A program made the translations under genes and the position numbers. This document shows positions 1-8,897 of a stretch of 64,000 bases of DNA, piece after piece; position 1 is the stretch's first letter; each line of letters begins with the position of its first letter. The notes below the pieces were generated by a model that worked only from the letters and a program-made list of their open reading frames with translations, was not told the origin of the DNA and made no database searches. Origin of the DNA: Aquisphaera insulae (GTDB lineage: Bacteria > Planctomycetota > Planctomycetia > Isosphaerales > Isosphaeraceae). The stretch spans positions 1 to 64,000 of the forward strand of contig NZ_JAALJH010000044.1 of assembly GCF_011064615.1 (NCBI RefSeq), written 5' to 3'.

Positions 1-130
1 GAGAGCCGGGGCTCGCGGTCGAAAACCCGTGCGGTCCACCCCCGCGTATGCGAGAATGCCGCACCGGGGTCGTCGCTGGTGGACGACCGGGACGAACTGG
101 AAGTGACGCATCAGGGGGAGTGGACCGCAC

Positions 131-1492
131 ATGGTTTCGAGGATCGCGGCGTTGATGACGGGCCTCGCGGCGTGCTTCATGCAGGCCCAGGCTGCGGGCG
201 AGCCTGCGCTCAAGGTCGGCGTCTTCGACGTGGACGCCTCGCCGGCGATCGGCAGCCCGATGGCGTACAACCCGACCCGGGAGGTCCAGCTTCCGCTCCG
301 CTGCCGGGGCGTCGTCCTGACCGGCGCGGACACGCCGATCGTGCTTTGCGCGGTGGACTGGATCGGGATCGGCAACGACGGTCAGGCTGAGTTCCGCAGG
401 GCACTCGCCGAGGCCGCCGGGACGACGGTCGATCGCGTCCGGGTCCATACGCTCCATCAGCACGACGCGCCCCATTGCGACTTCACGGCCGACCGGTTGC
501 TCGCGGAGCAGGGGATCAACGCGGAGTTCTTCGACGCTGCGTTCAACCGCCGTGTGATCGCGAATGCCGCGGCGGCCGTCCGCTCGGCGATCGGCGCGGC
601 CAGGCCGGTGACGCATTTAGGGCTGGGCGAGGCCGAGGTGGAGAAGGTCGCCTCGACCAGGCGGATCCTCGGGCCCGACGGCAAGGTCCAGTACGTCCGC
701 TACACGGCGTGCCCGGATCCGAAGGTCCGCGACATGCCCGTCGGCACGATCGACCCGATGCTCAAGATGATCAGCTTCTGGGACGGCGAGACGCCCATCG
801 CGGCGCTGTCGTATTACGCCACCCATCCGCAGAGCTACTACCTGACCGGCAAGGCCAATCCGGACTTCCCCGGCATGGCCCGCAATGCGCGGCAGGACGC
901 GACGGGCGTCCCCCATATCCACTTCAACGGCGCCGGCGGTGACATCGGTGCCGGCAAGTGGAACGACGGCTCCCACGCCAATCGCCAGGTCCTGGCCGAC
1001 CGCGTCGCAGCGGGCATGGAGCGGGCCTGGAAGGCGACGAAGAAGACGCCCATCGCGGCCGCCGATGTCTCCTGGAAGGTGGCCTCCGTCGCCCTGCCGG
1101 TCGCGCCGCATCTTGACGAGGCGAAGCTGGTCGCGACGCTGAAGGACGCGGCCGCGAAGCATCGCGATCGGGCCATCGCCGCCAATGAGCTGGCGTGGCT
1201 CCGCCGCTGCAAGGCCGGCGAGACGATCGAGCTGGCGTGCCTCCGCCTCGGATCGGCCCGCGTCCTGCACATGCCCGGGGAGCTCTTCGTCGAGTACCAG
1301 CTCGCCGCCCAGAAGCTCCGGCCGGATCTGTTCGTCGCCATGGCCGCCTACGGCGACTATGCGCCCGGTTATATCGGCACCGAGATCGCCTATTCCCAGG
1401 GGGGCTACGAGACCGAGCCGAGGTCCTCGCTGGTCGCGCCGGGCGTCGAGCGGGTGCTGATGGAGGCCATGGGGCGGTTGCTGCGAGACTGA
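131..1492 (+). CDS. Secreted neutral/alkaline ceramidase-like protein
   Basis: 453 aa with a short signal peptide (cleavage near residue 21, after an AQA motif). It resembles the N-terminal domain of neutral/alkaline non-lysosomal ceramidases, zinc amidases that split ceramide into sphingosine and fatty acid. A His-rich metal-ligand stretch HTLHQHDAPH lies at residues 106-115, and a second His motif, YYATHPQSYY, at about 228-237. The region equivalent to the family's GDVSPN nucleophile loop reads GGDIGAGKW (269-277), so the expected Ser is absent. The protein is also shorter than true ceramidases (over 600 aa) and lacks their C-terminal Ig-like domain. The start follows GGGGGAG about 10 nt upstream. 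Fold is likely; ceramidase activity is doubtful. Confidence 0.75.
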   Translation: MVSRIAALMTGLAACFMQAQAAGEPALKVGVFDVDASPAIGSPMAYNPTREVQLPLRCRGVVLTGADTPIVLCAVDWIGIGNDGQAEFRRALAEAAGTTVDRVRVHTLHQHDAPHCDFTADRLLAEQGINAEFFDAAFNRRVIANAAAAVRSAIGAARPVTHLGLGEAEVEKVASTRRILGPDGKVQYVRYTACPDPKVRDMPVGTIDPMLKMISFWDGETPIAALSYYATHPQSYYLTGKANPDFPGMARNARQDATGVPHIHFNGAGGDIGAGKWNDGSHANRQVLADRVAAGMERAWKATKKTPIAAADVSWKVASVALPVAPHLDEAKLVATLKDAAAKHRDRAIAANELAWLRRCKAGETIELACLRLGSARVLHMPGELFVEYQLAAQKLRPDLFVAMAAYGDYAPGYIGTEIAYSQGGYETEPRSSLVAPGVERVLMEAMGRLLRD

Positions 1493-1526
1493 CGGAGCCG
1501 TTTCTCACATCGCCGGGAAGGTGGCG

Positions 1527-1626
1527 GGGTGGCCGTGGTGGAACACCACGGACGATCGGGCCGTGGCGGCGGACGGACCTTGCTGGTTGACTGAGGCGGT
1601 CCCGTGGTGTTTCACCACGGCCACCC
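1527..1626. repeat. 100-bp inverted-repeat element (REP/MITE-like)
   Basis: Two 25-nt arms (1527-1551 and 1602-1626) are reverse complements of each other with one mismatch, 50 nt apart. Each arm contains its own palindrome: CCGTGGTG-GAA-CACCACGG at 1533-1551 and CCGTGGTG-TTT-CACCACGG at 1602-1620. The element lies in the gap between the ceramidase-like and rhamnosidase genes. Paired palindromes of this kind are typical of REP doublets or very small non-autonomous mobile repeats; a transcription terminator is the alternative. No other copy was noticed in the window. Confidence 0.6.
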
Positions 1627-1803
1627 AAAGACCCTGCGCGACGGCAAGCGGCCTCGGTCCGTGATTTCGAGGTTCGGGATGGCGACAGCTCCGGCCATCC
1701 CGCGGAAGTCCCGGACCATGGAGTTGACCTCGCCCCCGTGGTAGCCTTGGCGCAGCGAGCCCATCAAGGCTCCTGACCTCTCCACGAAGAAGGCGATGTC
1801 GTC

Positions 1804-4752
1804 ATGATCATCCGCTGCGTCCGTCCGCTCGCCGTGTTCCTGGCACTGGCCGTAACCACCCATGCCGGCGCCGCTCTCGATAAGCTCCCGCCGCTCGCCG
1901 CCTCCTGGATCTGGCTCGACCGCGACACGCCGCCCGCCGAATCCTACAACCTGGTCATCCTCGCTCGCCGCGATCTTTCCCTGGAGGCCGTCCCGCGGAC
2001 GGCCGTCCTGCGGGTCACGGCCGACACGTATTACCGCCTCTCCATCAATGGCCAGTGGGTCGCCGACGGCCCCGGCCGCGGCTGGCCCGACCACTTCGAA
2101 TACGACGTCCTCGACGTGACACGCTACCTCCGGCCCGGCACCAACCAGGTCGAGATCCTCGCCCGCTATTACGGCGTCGGCGACTTCCACCACGTCCCCC
2201 AGCGCCCCGGGCTCCTCGCCCAGCTCGACGCCGCCGATGTCGAGGGCTCCTTCCGCACCCTCCTCACCACCGACTCCTCCTGGCAGGCCGCCGAGGCCAC
2301 CGCTTACGTCCGCAATACCCCCAAGGTCAGCATCCAGATGGAGCCGTTCGAGATCCACGACGCACGCCACTCGGCCGACGCCGAGGCCCCTCGTTGGTCT
2401 GCCGCCCGCGTCGTCGCCGCCACCACCGGCGGCCCCTGGTCCGGACTCAGGCCCCGCGACGTCCTGCTGCTCACGCGAAAGCCGTTCCCCATCAAGAGCT
2501 TCCTCGCCGCCAGCGTCGTCTCGGCCAGGGGCACGAACTTCTGCCTCCCCGCCGCCGTCCTCATGCATCCCGGACTGATCGAGGCCAACAACCACACCGC
2601 GATGTCCTGCGGCATGGCCACGGTCCTGGAGAACGCCCGGCCCATCACGCTCGACCTCGAAACCGACGGCCTCGACGCCGCCATCGACGGCAAGCCGATC
2701 AGGTCCGGAACCCCCGTCTCGCTCGAACCCGGCAAGCACCTGGTCCTCGCTTATGTCTCCGCCATCTACACTCACAACAAGGAGCAGTCCTTCCGCATCC
2801 GCCAGACCGACGGCTACACCCTGTCCAACCCCCTTGACCCCGCTCACGAAAACCCGTGGTGCTTCCTCCCCTACGCCGAGTTCGCCGCAGTCGGCTCCGA
2901 CCAGACCTGGAACGGCTTCACCGCCGAGGTCCCCAGGCTCAAGGCCGCCAGCGACGGCTTCAGCAAGGCCCGCGCCGAGGCCCTCCGTGACGTCACCAAC
3001 CTGGACGCGTTCAGGACGGCCCTCGCCCCTCGCGCCCGCCTGCTCTCCTCCTCCACCATGTTCGTCCTCGACCCCTACTGGCAGTTCACCCACCGCAAGG
3101 TCGAGGCGGGTCATACGCCGAAGGTCGACCACCCCGAGGCCCTCACCGCGGCGGGCCCCGCGGGTGCCGCCGTCGTCCACCCCAGCGCGGGCGGCGACGT
3201 CGAGCTGCTCTACGACCTCGGCGAGCAGAACGTCGGCCACTATGACCTCGAACTCGACGCCCCCGCCGGCGCCACCATCGACATCTTCGGCGTCGAGTAC
3301 CTTGCCCCCGACGGCCGGATCCAGTTCACCGGCAACTACCGCAATGGCATGCGATTCATCACCCGCGAGGGCCTCAACCGCTACACCTCGCTCAAGCGAC
3401 GCAGCCAGCGATTTCTGTTCGTGACCTTTCGCGGCCTGACGGCGCCGGCCACGATTCGAAAGCTCCGGCTCATCGAATCGACCTACCCCGTCCAGCCGAT
3501 CGGCTCCTTCGCCGCCAGCGACGAGCGTCTCACCCGGATCTTTGACATCTCGACCCGCACGCTCAAGCTCTGCATGGAAGACACCTTCACCGACTGTCCC
3601 CTGTACGAGCAGACCCACTGGGTGGGCGACGCCCGCAACGAGTCCCTCTTCGCCTACAACACCTTCGGCGCCCACGACCTGGCCCTGCGCTGCATTCGGC
3701 TCACCGCCGAAAGCGTGGGCCGGCTGCCGATCGCCGGCTGCCAGACCCCCTCGTGCTGGGACGTCCTCATCCCCAACTGGTCGTTCCTCTGGGGGCTCTC
3801 CGTGTGGGACTACTACGCCGAGACCGGCGACGCCGACGCCGTCCGCCCCTACTGGCCCGCCGTCGTCGCCAACCTCAAGGGCACGGAAAAGCTGCTCAAC
3901 GACCGGGATCTCCTGAGCGCCCCCTACTGGAACTTCTTCGACTGGACCGGGATCGACTCCGCCCACCACACGGTGCTGCATAACAGCCTCTTCTGCGTCG
4001 GTGCCATCGACGCCGCCAAACGCCTGGGCCATGCGGTCGGCGATCACTCGCAGGACGCCTGGCTTGATTCCTTCCGCGGCCGCCTCGTCGCGGGCATCAA
4101 CCGCACCTGGAATGCGGCCAGGGGCGCCTATCCCGACTCGATCCATGAGGACGGCTCAATCAGCCCGTCCACCTCTCAGCACACGAGCTTCCTCGCGCTT
4201 CTTTATGACGTCGTCCCGCCCGAGGCCCGCGACGCCGCCGTCCGCAACACGGTCGCTCCCCCTGAAGGCACGGTGAAGGTCGGCTCCCCGTTCGCCGCCC
4301 TCTACCTTTACCACGCGCTCGAGAAGATCGGTCGAGACGACGCCATCATCGCGTCGATCCGCGAGAATTACCTCCCCATGCTCGACGCCGGCGCCACCAC
4401 CGTCTGGGAGTCGTATGCGTCCGGCACCACCGGCGGCGGTGGCTTCCCCACCCGGAGCCACTGCCACGCCTGGTCGTCGGCCCCGAATTACTACCTCCCG
4501 CGGATCATCCTCGGCTACCGGGCCACCGCGCCGGGCGCCGCGGAAGCGACGATCAGCCCCCGTCCCTCCGGCCTGAGCTGGGCTCGCGGCACGGTCGCCA
4601 CCGCCCGCGGCCCCGTCGTGATCGACTGGAAGCTCGACGGCAAGACGTTGACCGTCACCTGCCGCTCCCCCGCCGGCATGACCGTGCACTTCGCCCGCAA
4701 TCCGGCCCTGGAGGGCAAGACCATCGTTTTCAACGGTCGGCCCGTGGACTGA
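1804..4752 (+). CDS. Secreted alpha-L-rhamnosidase, GH78 family
   Basis: 982 aa with a signal peptide (cleavage near THAGA, about residue 23). The N-terminal third is a beta-sandwich domain like those of bacterial rhamnosidases (RLSINGQWVADGPGRG). The central part is an (alpha/alpha)6 barrel, and a C-terminal beta domain follows. The catalytic region carries DCPLYEQTHWVGDARNE at about residues 597-613, matching the GH78 general-acid segment with the conserved Glu and GD. The enzyme should remove terminal alpha-L-rhamnose from plant or microbial polysaccharides outside the cytoplasm or in the periplasm. It stands alone, with no transporter nearby. Third codon positions are strongly C-rich. Family assignment is firm; the exact substrate is unknown. 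Confidence 0.85.
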   Translation: MIIRCVRPLAVFLALAVTTHAGAALDKLPPLAASWIWLDRDTPPAESYNLVILARRDLSLEAVPRTAVLRVTADTYYRLSINGQWVADGPGRGWPDHFEYDVLDVTRYLRPGTNQVEILARYYGVGDFHHVPQRPGLLAQLDAADVEGSFRTLLTTDSSWQAAEATAYVRNTPKVSIQMEPFEIHDARHSADAEAPRWSAARVVAATTGGPWSGLRPRDVLLLTRKPFPIKSFLAASVVSARGTNFCLPAAVLMHPGLIEANNHTAMSCGMATVLENARPITLDLETDGLDAAIDGKPIRSGTPVSLEPGKHLVLAYVSAIYTHNKEQSFRIRQTDGYTLSNPLDPAHENPWCFLPYAEFAAVGSDQTWNGFTAEVPRLKAASDGFSKARAEALRDVTNLDAFRTALAPRARLLSSSTMFVLDPYWQFTHRKVEAGHTPKVDHPEALTAAGPAGAAVVHPSAGGDVELLYDLGEQNVGHYDLELDAPAGATIDIFGVEYLAPDGRIQFTGNYRNGMRFITREGLNRYTSLKRRSQRFLFVTFRGLTAPATIRKLRLIESTYPVQPIGSFAASDERLTRIFDISTRTLKLCMEDTFTDCPLYEQTHWVGDARNESLFAYNTFGAHDLALRCIRLTAESVGRLPIAGCQTPSCWDVLIPNWSFLWGLSVWDYYAETGDADAVRPYWPAVVANLKGTEKLLNDRDLLSAPYWNFFDWTGIDSAHHTVLHNSLFCVGAIDAAKRLGHAVGDHSQDAWLDSFRGRLVAGINRTWNAARGAYPDSIHEDGSISPSTSQHTSFLALLYDVVPPEARDAAVRNTVAPPEGTVKVGSPFAALYLYHALEKIGRDDAIIASIRENYLPMLDAGATTVWESYASGTTGGGGFPTRSHCHAWSSAPNYYLPRIILGYRATAPGAAEATISPRPSGLSWARGTVATARGPVVIDWKLDGKTLTVTCRSPAGMTVHFARNPALEGKTIVFNGRPVD

Positions 4753-4774
4753 GCCCCCGTGCCGTCGGCGCCTC

Positions 4775-7700
4775 CTACCTGGCCGGCAGGACGGCGATGC
4801 AGGCCACATCGCCGGACGAGCCTGGGCCTCGGGCCGTGCGCGAGAGGACCTTGCCGTCGGCGGCGAGGTGAAGGATCTCCGGCTTCGTCCCGACCCAGAT
4901 CGAGCCGTCGAGGCCGAAGGCGACGGCGGTGGCACGGGGCGGCACGGCGAAGGTGGGCAGGGAGCGGCCGTCGGCCGAGAACCGGAGGACCTCGGCGTCC
5001 AGGCCGATGGTCGAGACGACGCCCGTCCCGGGGTCGCAGGCGACTCCGTAGAAGTCCTTGCCCTCGATGCGACGGACCCGGATCATCCGCCCCTCCGCGT
5101 CGAGGTGCCAGAGCCGGTTTGCACTCCCTGCCAGATCCGGATGGCTGCGCTCGCCGAGCCAGACGCTTCCGTCGGTCGGGTTGACGGCGATCGAGGCGTA
5201 CGAGAAGCCGTCGCAGGGCTTCGCGAACAGGATCTCACCCCTGCGGTTCAGCTTGCGAATCCACTTGCTGGCCAGCCAGAAGGCGTCCGTCTTGGGGTCG
5301 TATGCCATGTCCATGCCGGCGACGGGGTACGAGTCGACCAGCTTGCCCGAGGGATCCAGGACCACGGTCTCCCCACTGTCGAAGGTGTGGCCGCCACTGC
5401 ACCAGAGGTTGCCTGTCGCCGGGTCAACGGCCAAGCAGGACGCCCGGATCCCGGCGGCCCGCCAGAGCAGCCGCCCGTCCAGGTCCAGCACACTCAGTCG
5501 TTCCGCGACGTTTTCCGCCACGTAGATCCGTCCTCGAGCCGGATCGACCGCGATCCTGCGGTCGCTGCCCGACTCCATGGCCACGGCGAAGTCCTTCAGT
5601 ACGCGAATCTCGCGGCCGCCGCCATCAAGGAACCGCAGGGTATCGTGCTGGGGCCGCGCATTTTCGAACTCCGGATCCGAGTCCTCGAGAACAACCGCGG
5701 CCGGAAGTGTGGACGGCGGGGTTTCCTCGGCCGGGGCGACCTCGAACTTCGTGATCGGGAACCGCGAGGGACGGCCGGCAAGCCTCGCGGGGTCGAAGAG
5801 GCTCTCGTCCGCGAGCGATCGCATGACCAGGGCCTTCAGGGCTTCACCGTGCAAGTCCTTCGCGAGGATCCGCCCATCGGGGCCGATCAGGAAATTCGCC
5901 GGGACGGTGCGGAGGAGGTAATCATGGCCCGGACCGGTGTGAAGTGGCCCGGCAAGACCCTGCGGCCAGACGAGGCCATTTTCCCGTGCTACGGCCCCAG
6001 AATCGGGCAAGTTCCCATTGCACGAGAGTCCGATCAGGGCGAACCGCGGGTTGCCGCCCAGGGCCTGGTGCAATTCCCTGAGCACGGCCGCATCGGGCTC
6101 GTGAAAATGGGTCGAGGCCATCCAGAAGTGAAGCAGGACGAGCTGCCCCGCGAAGTCCTCCAGCCGGATCCGACCGCCTCCGATCTTCGGCACGGTGAAC
6201 CCCGGGGCCAAGGCACCGACGGCCAGGCCTGGTAGCGGCGAGGCCGCGACGTCACCCAGGTCAAGGGGGACGGTTCGCGGCCCCTCGGGGACCACCACGG
6301 TCCGCGACGTCCGGACGATCTGGGGCGGCTCCTCACCGTCCCGGAGAGGCCGGTCGTTCAGCGTCAGTCGCAGGTCGTACTCGCCGGCGGGGACGTCCTC
6401 GATCCGGAAGCGTCCTTCAAGGTCCAGCGCGGAGGGGTACGAGCGCCGTCCCTCGCCCTGCGATCCCCAGCGGTTGGTCTTCGTGACCAGCTGTACGGGC
6501 TGCCATTGGGGCCAGTTGACGGCGACCGGCGGCGCCCCGGCGAGCAGGACGCGGCCGGTGACCGCCCGGCCCCGGCCGCCGATGGTGACGTTCACGGAAC
6601 CGCCGGCGGGGACCTCGATACTCTCCTGCCAGCCCCAGGACGTCATGTGGTTGAGGCTCAGCCCGCGGACGAGCTTGCCCGGCCCCGGCAAGGCCCTCTC
6701 GATGACGAACCGTCCCTCGGCGTCGGTCCTGGTCGAGCCGCTGAGGATCAGCCAGTAGTTTTCCCCCCGGCGGTTCGGCAATTGCGGCGTGTAGGTGATG
6801 GGAACTTGCTTGCCCGGCGAGTCGCCGAGCTGCACGCGGCCCTCGATCCGCCCCCAGGGCGTAACCACAAGCCGGGGCGTTTTCGCGAGCTCATCCGGAT
6901 GAATCGCGGCGAAGCCCTCGTCATGCGAGACCAAAACCAGATACGGATCATCCTGGGGTGGGATCATGAATCGCCCCCGATCGTCGGCCGCCAGGAGGGC
7001 GCTCCGGCCATTCGACAGCACGCGGGAGCCGGACAAGCTGGTGTACTCTCCTCGCTTGATGATGGCGACCTGAGCCCCGGCGGCGGCCTTGCCGTCCGCG
7101 AGCACGGCGACGGCCTCGATCGCGCCGATGTGCGCGGCCGCGAGAGGCGGCCGCGACGGCTCCCCGGGGACCTGCGACGTTTCGGCCTGCGCAACAGCAA
7201 ACCCACCAACGATCGCCACGATCGGGACGAAAACCGTCAGTGCCGACAGCACAGCCGCTCTCGGCAGCGGCGACCGATACAGCATGCGGCCGAGTGCCTC
7301 GATTCGGCGACGAACCTGGGACGGACGGGCCATCGCCAGCCCATGCGCGGGAGAAATGCCGGACACCCGAACCGCCATCCGGGCGAGCGTCCGACCGTAG
7401 CCGGCGACGTCGCCCAGCAGGTCGGCCGCGACCGCGTCCGAGACGCCGTCGCAGGCCAGGGCGTGCGCCCCGCGGATCCGCCAGGCCAGGGGATGGAACC
7501 AGAGCACGATCTCCGCCACGCCCGCCAGTGCGTTCCAGACCAGATCCAGGCCCCGGACATGGGCGAGCTCGTGGGCCAGCACGGCACGTAGCTCGTACGG
7601 TCCCTCGATGTCGATCCGGCCCAGGAGCAGGACCGGCCGCCGCAATCCGACCAGACAGGGCGAGAGCACGTCGTCCGTGGCCGCGATCCGGACCGGCCGG

Positions 7701-8293
7701 ACTCCCAGGTCATTGCCGATCCGCTGGCCCTCGTCCTGGATCGACTTCGGGGCATCCTTGGCCCTCGCGAGGATTCCCCGAATCCGCCAGCCGCCGATCG
7801 CCGTGCGGAGCGACAGCACGACCACCCCGCAAAGCCACGCGGTGAAGAACCAGTCTCGCGGCTCGGGTAACCTGAATGAGAACACGGGCGACGGCGCCTC
7901 GACGGAACCACCGGCGTCCTCACGCCTCGGCGGCTCCTGCCGCGTGGGGACGGGCCGCGGGGCGGGCGGAATGGCCATGGTCCCGGAGACGGCCGGGAGG
8001 GGGTCGGTCACCGTGGTGATCACGGGAGGTGGTTCCTCGTCCATCTCATCCGCGATCGGAGCGGCCTTCACGGACGGGCCGGACAGCCGCCAGGTAAGGA
8101 TCGGCGGTGTCATCGCAAGCCAGGGCAGGGCGGCCAGGCCGCAGAGCACGGACCTCCACAGGGCCACTCGCCACCGCGGGTTGCACCGCAAGAGCATCAC
8201 GTGGGCCGCCCAGGCCAGCACGAGCAGGACCGTCGCCTTCGCGAGGACCTGCGTCATCGGCGAGACTGTGGCGAACGACTCGGACAGCCGCAT
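4775..8293 (-). CDS. BlaR1-like M56 membrane sensor fused to CPR, thioredoxin-like and beta-propeller domains
   Basis: 1172 aa. The N-terminal ~370 residues are a BlaR1/MecR1-type M56 metalloprotease: membrane segments near residues 20-35, 45-62, 150-167 and 345-368, and the zinc motif HELAH at 241-245. CPR repeats follow, then a thioredoxin-like domain (about 685-825) and a C-terminal NHL/SMP-30-like propeller. The thioredoxin-like domain has FWMASTHFHEPD where CxxC is expected, so it is probably redox-inactive. In the BlaR family, ligand sensing activates the protease and inactivates BlaI. Here the usual penicillin-binding sensor is replaced, so the ligand is unknown. The start at 8293 is chosen because GGGGAGG sits 7 nt upstream; an in-frame ATG at 8311 overlaps the blaI stop as ATGA. 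Confidence 0.8.
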   Translation of the reverse strand: MRLSESFATVSPMTQVLAKATVLLVLAWAAHVMLLRCNPRWRVALWRSVLCGLAALPWLAMTPPILTWRLSGPSVKAAPIADEMDEEPPPVITTVTDPLPAVSGTMAIPPAPRPVPTRQEPPRREDAGGSVEAPSPVFSFRLPEPRDWFFTAWLCGVVVLSLRTAIGGWRIRGILARAKDAPKSIQDEGQRIGNDLGVRPVRIAATDDVLSPCLVGLRRPVLLLGRIDIEGPYELRAVLAHELAHVRGLDLVWNALAGVAEIVLWFHPLAWRIRGAHALACDGVSDAVAADLLGDVAGYGRTLARMAVRVSGISPAHGLAMARPSQVRRRIEALGRMLYRSPLPRAAVLSALTVFVPIVAIVGGFAVAQAETSQVPGEPSRPPLAAAHIGAIEAVAVLADGKAAAGAQVAIIKRGEYTSLSGSRVLSNGRSALLAADDRGRFMIPPQDDPYLVLVSHDEGFAAIHPDELAKTPRLVVTPWGRIEGRVQLGDSPGKQVPITYTPQLPNRRGENYWLILSGSTRTDAEGRFVIERALPGPGKLVRGLSLNHMTSWGWQESIEVPAGGSVNVTIGGRGRAVTGRVLLAGAPPVAVNWPQWQPVQLVTKTNRWGSQGEGRRSYPSALDLEGRFRIEDVPAGEYDLRLTLNDRPLRDGEEPPQIVRTSRTVVVPEGPRTVPLDLGDVAASPLPGLAVGALAPGFTVPKIGGGRIRLEDFAGQLVLLHFWMASTHFHEPDAAVLRELHQALGGNPRFALIGLSCNGNLPDSGAVARENGLVWPQGLAGPLHTGPGHDYLLRTVPANFLIGPDGRILAKDLHGEALKALVMRSLADESLFDPARLAGRPSRFPITKFEVAPAEETPPSTLPAAVVLEDSDPEFENARPQHDTLRFLDGGGREIRVLKDFAVAMESGSDRRIAVDPARGRIYVAENVAERLSVLDLDGRLLWRAAGIRASCLAVDPATGNLWCSGGHTFDSGETVVLDPSGKLVDSYPVAGMDMAYDPKTDAFWLASKWIRKLNRRGEILFAKPCDGFSYASIAVNPTDGSVWLGERSHPDLAGSANRLWHLDAEGRMIRVRRIEGKDFYGVACDPGTGVVSTIGLDAEVLRFSADGRSLPTFAVPPRATAVAFGLDGSIWVGTKPEILHLAADGKVLSRTARGPGSSGDVACIAVLPAR

Positions 8294-8307
8294 CACGACG
8301 CCTCCCC

Positions 8308-8697
8308 TCATCTCGGCCCTCCTCTGTTGGATGTTGATGAATCGCCTTCCTCATCCGCGAGCCGCTTCAGCTCGAGAAGCTCCTCCGCGCTCAGCTTCTC
8401 CGACCGGATCAGGTTCATCACAAGCGCCCGGGCCGAGCCGCCGCAGTACGCGTCGACCAGCTCGTCGAGCATCGTCCGGAGGGCCGACCGCGGCCGCGTG
8501 GCCGCCCGGTAGACGTACGCCTTGCCCACCTTCTTCCGCGTGACGTGCCCCTTCTCCACGAGGATCGTCAAGTACGACCGCAGCGCGGGGTTCTTGATCG
8601 GCTCCGGGAACCGCCCCTGCAATTCCGCGGGCTTCATCTCTCCGTGCTCCCACAGGAGCCGCATCACTTTCAGCTCGCCCGGCGTGAATCGCGGCAT
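8308..8697 (-). CDS. blaI: BlaI/MecI/CopY-family transcriptional repressor
   Basis: 129 aa, the normal length for the family. The N-terminal winged helix (FTPGELKVMRLLWEHGEMKP onward) binds DNA; the C-terminal helices dimerise. The segment ARALVMNLIRSEKLS aligns with the region of staphylococcal BlaI cut at an Asn-Phe bond, here Asn-Leu. It is the first gene of an operon with the M56 sensor, whose alternative start overlaps its stop codon by four bases. Two dyad operators just upstream (8721-8780) imply autoregulation and control of the divergent sigma-factor gene. The repressor role is well supported; the inducing signal is unknown. Confidence 0.9.
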   Translation of the reverse strand: MPRFTPGELKVMRLLWEHGEMKPAELQGRFPEPIKNPALRSYLTILVEKGHVTRKKVGKAYVYRAATRPRSALRTMLDELVDAYCGGSARALVMNLIRSEKLSAEELLELKRLADEEGDSSTSNRGGPR

Positions 8698-8720
8698 CGT
8701 TCGCTCCCTCCCTCTTGAAT

Positions 8721-8738
8721 ATGCAGAACATACTGCAC
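8721..8738. promoter_or_regulatory. BlaI-type operator 1 (dyad)
   Basis: The dyad TGCAG-N6-CTGCA lies within an 18-nt site, 23 bp upstream of the blaI start. The site matches the reverse complement of operator 2 at 17 of 18 bases. Centre-to-centre distance to operator 2 is 42 bp, about four helical turns, as expected for dimers bound on one DNA face. Binding by this BlaI is inferred from location and symmetry. Confidence 0.7.
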
Positions 8739-8762
8739 GTGCCGGCCCCGATCAAGCCTGAT

Positions 8763-8780
8763 GTGCAGTATATTCTGCAT
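8763..8780. promoter_or_regulatory. BlaI-type operator 2 (dyad)
   Basis: Second dyad, TGCAG-N6-CTGCA, in the shared regulatory region between blaI and the divergent sigma-factor fusion gene. With operator 1 it forms an inverted pair. The site lies about 118 bp upstream of the chosen start of the sigma fusion and could repress that promoter as well as the blaI promoter. Confidence 0.7.
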
Positions 8781-8897
8781 GTTAGGGGAGGGCATTCCGA
8801 TCGATTCCCGGAAGGACCGTGCCTCGGCCGGCGCTCGACGCACTATCAGGATGGAGAGAGAATGGACAGTCGGTGGGGAAGGCCCGGGGGAGCGGCG

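Noticed and set aside
8715..8897. Upstream extension of the sigma-factor fusion starting at 8715
   Set aside because: The extra residues (MQNILHV ... VQYILHV) are simply the two BlaI operators read as codons; the family N-terminus begins at 8898.
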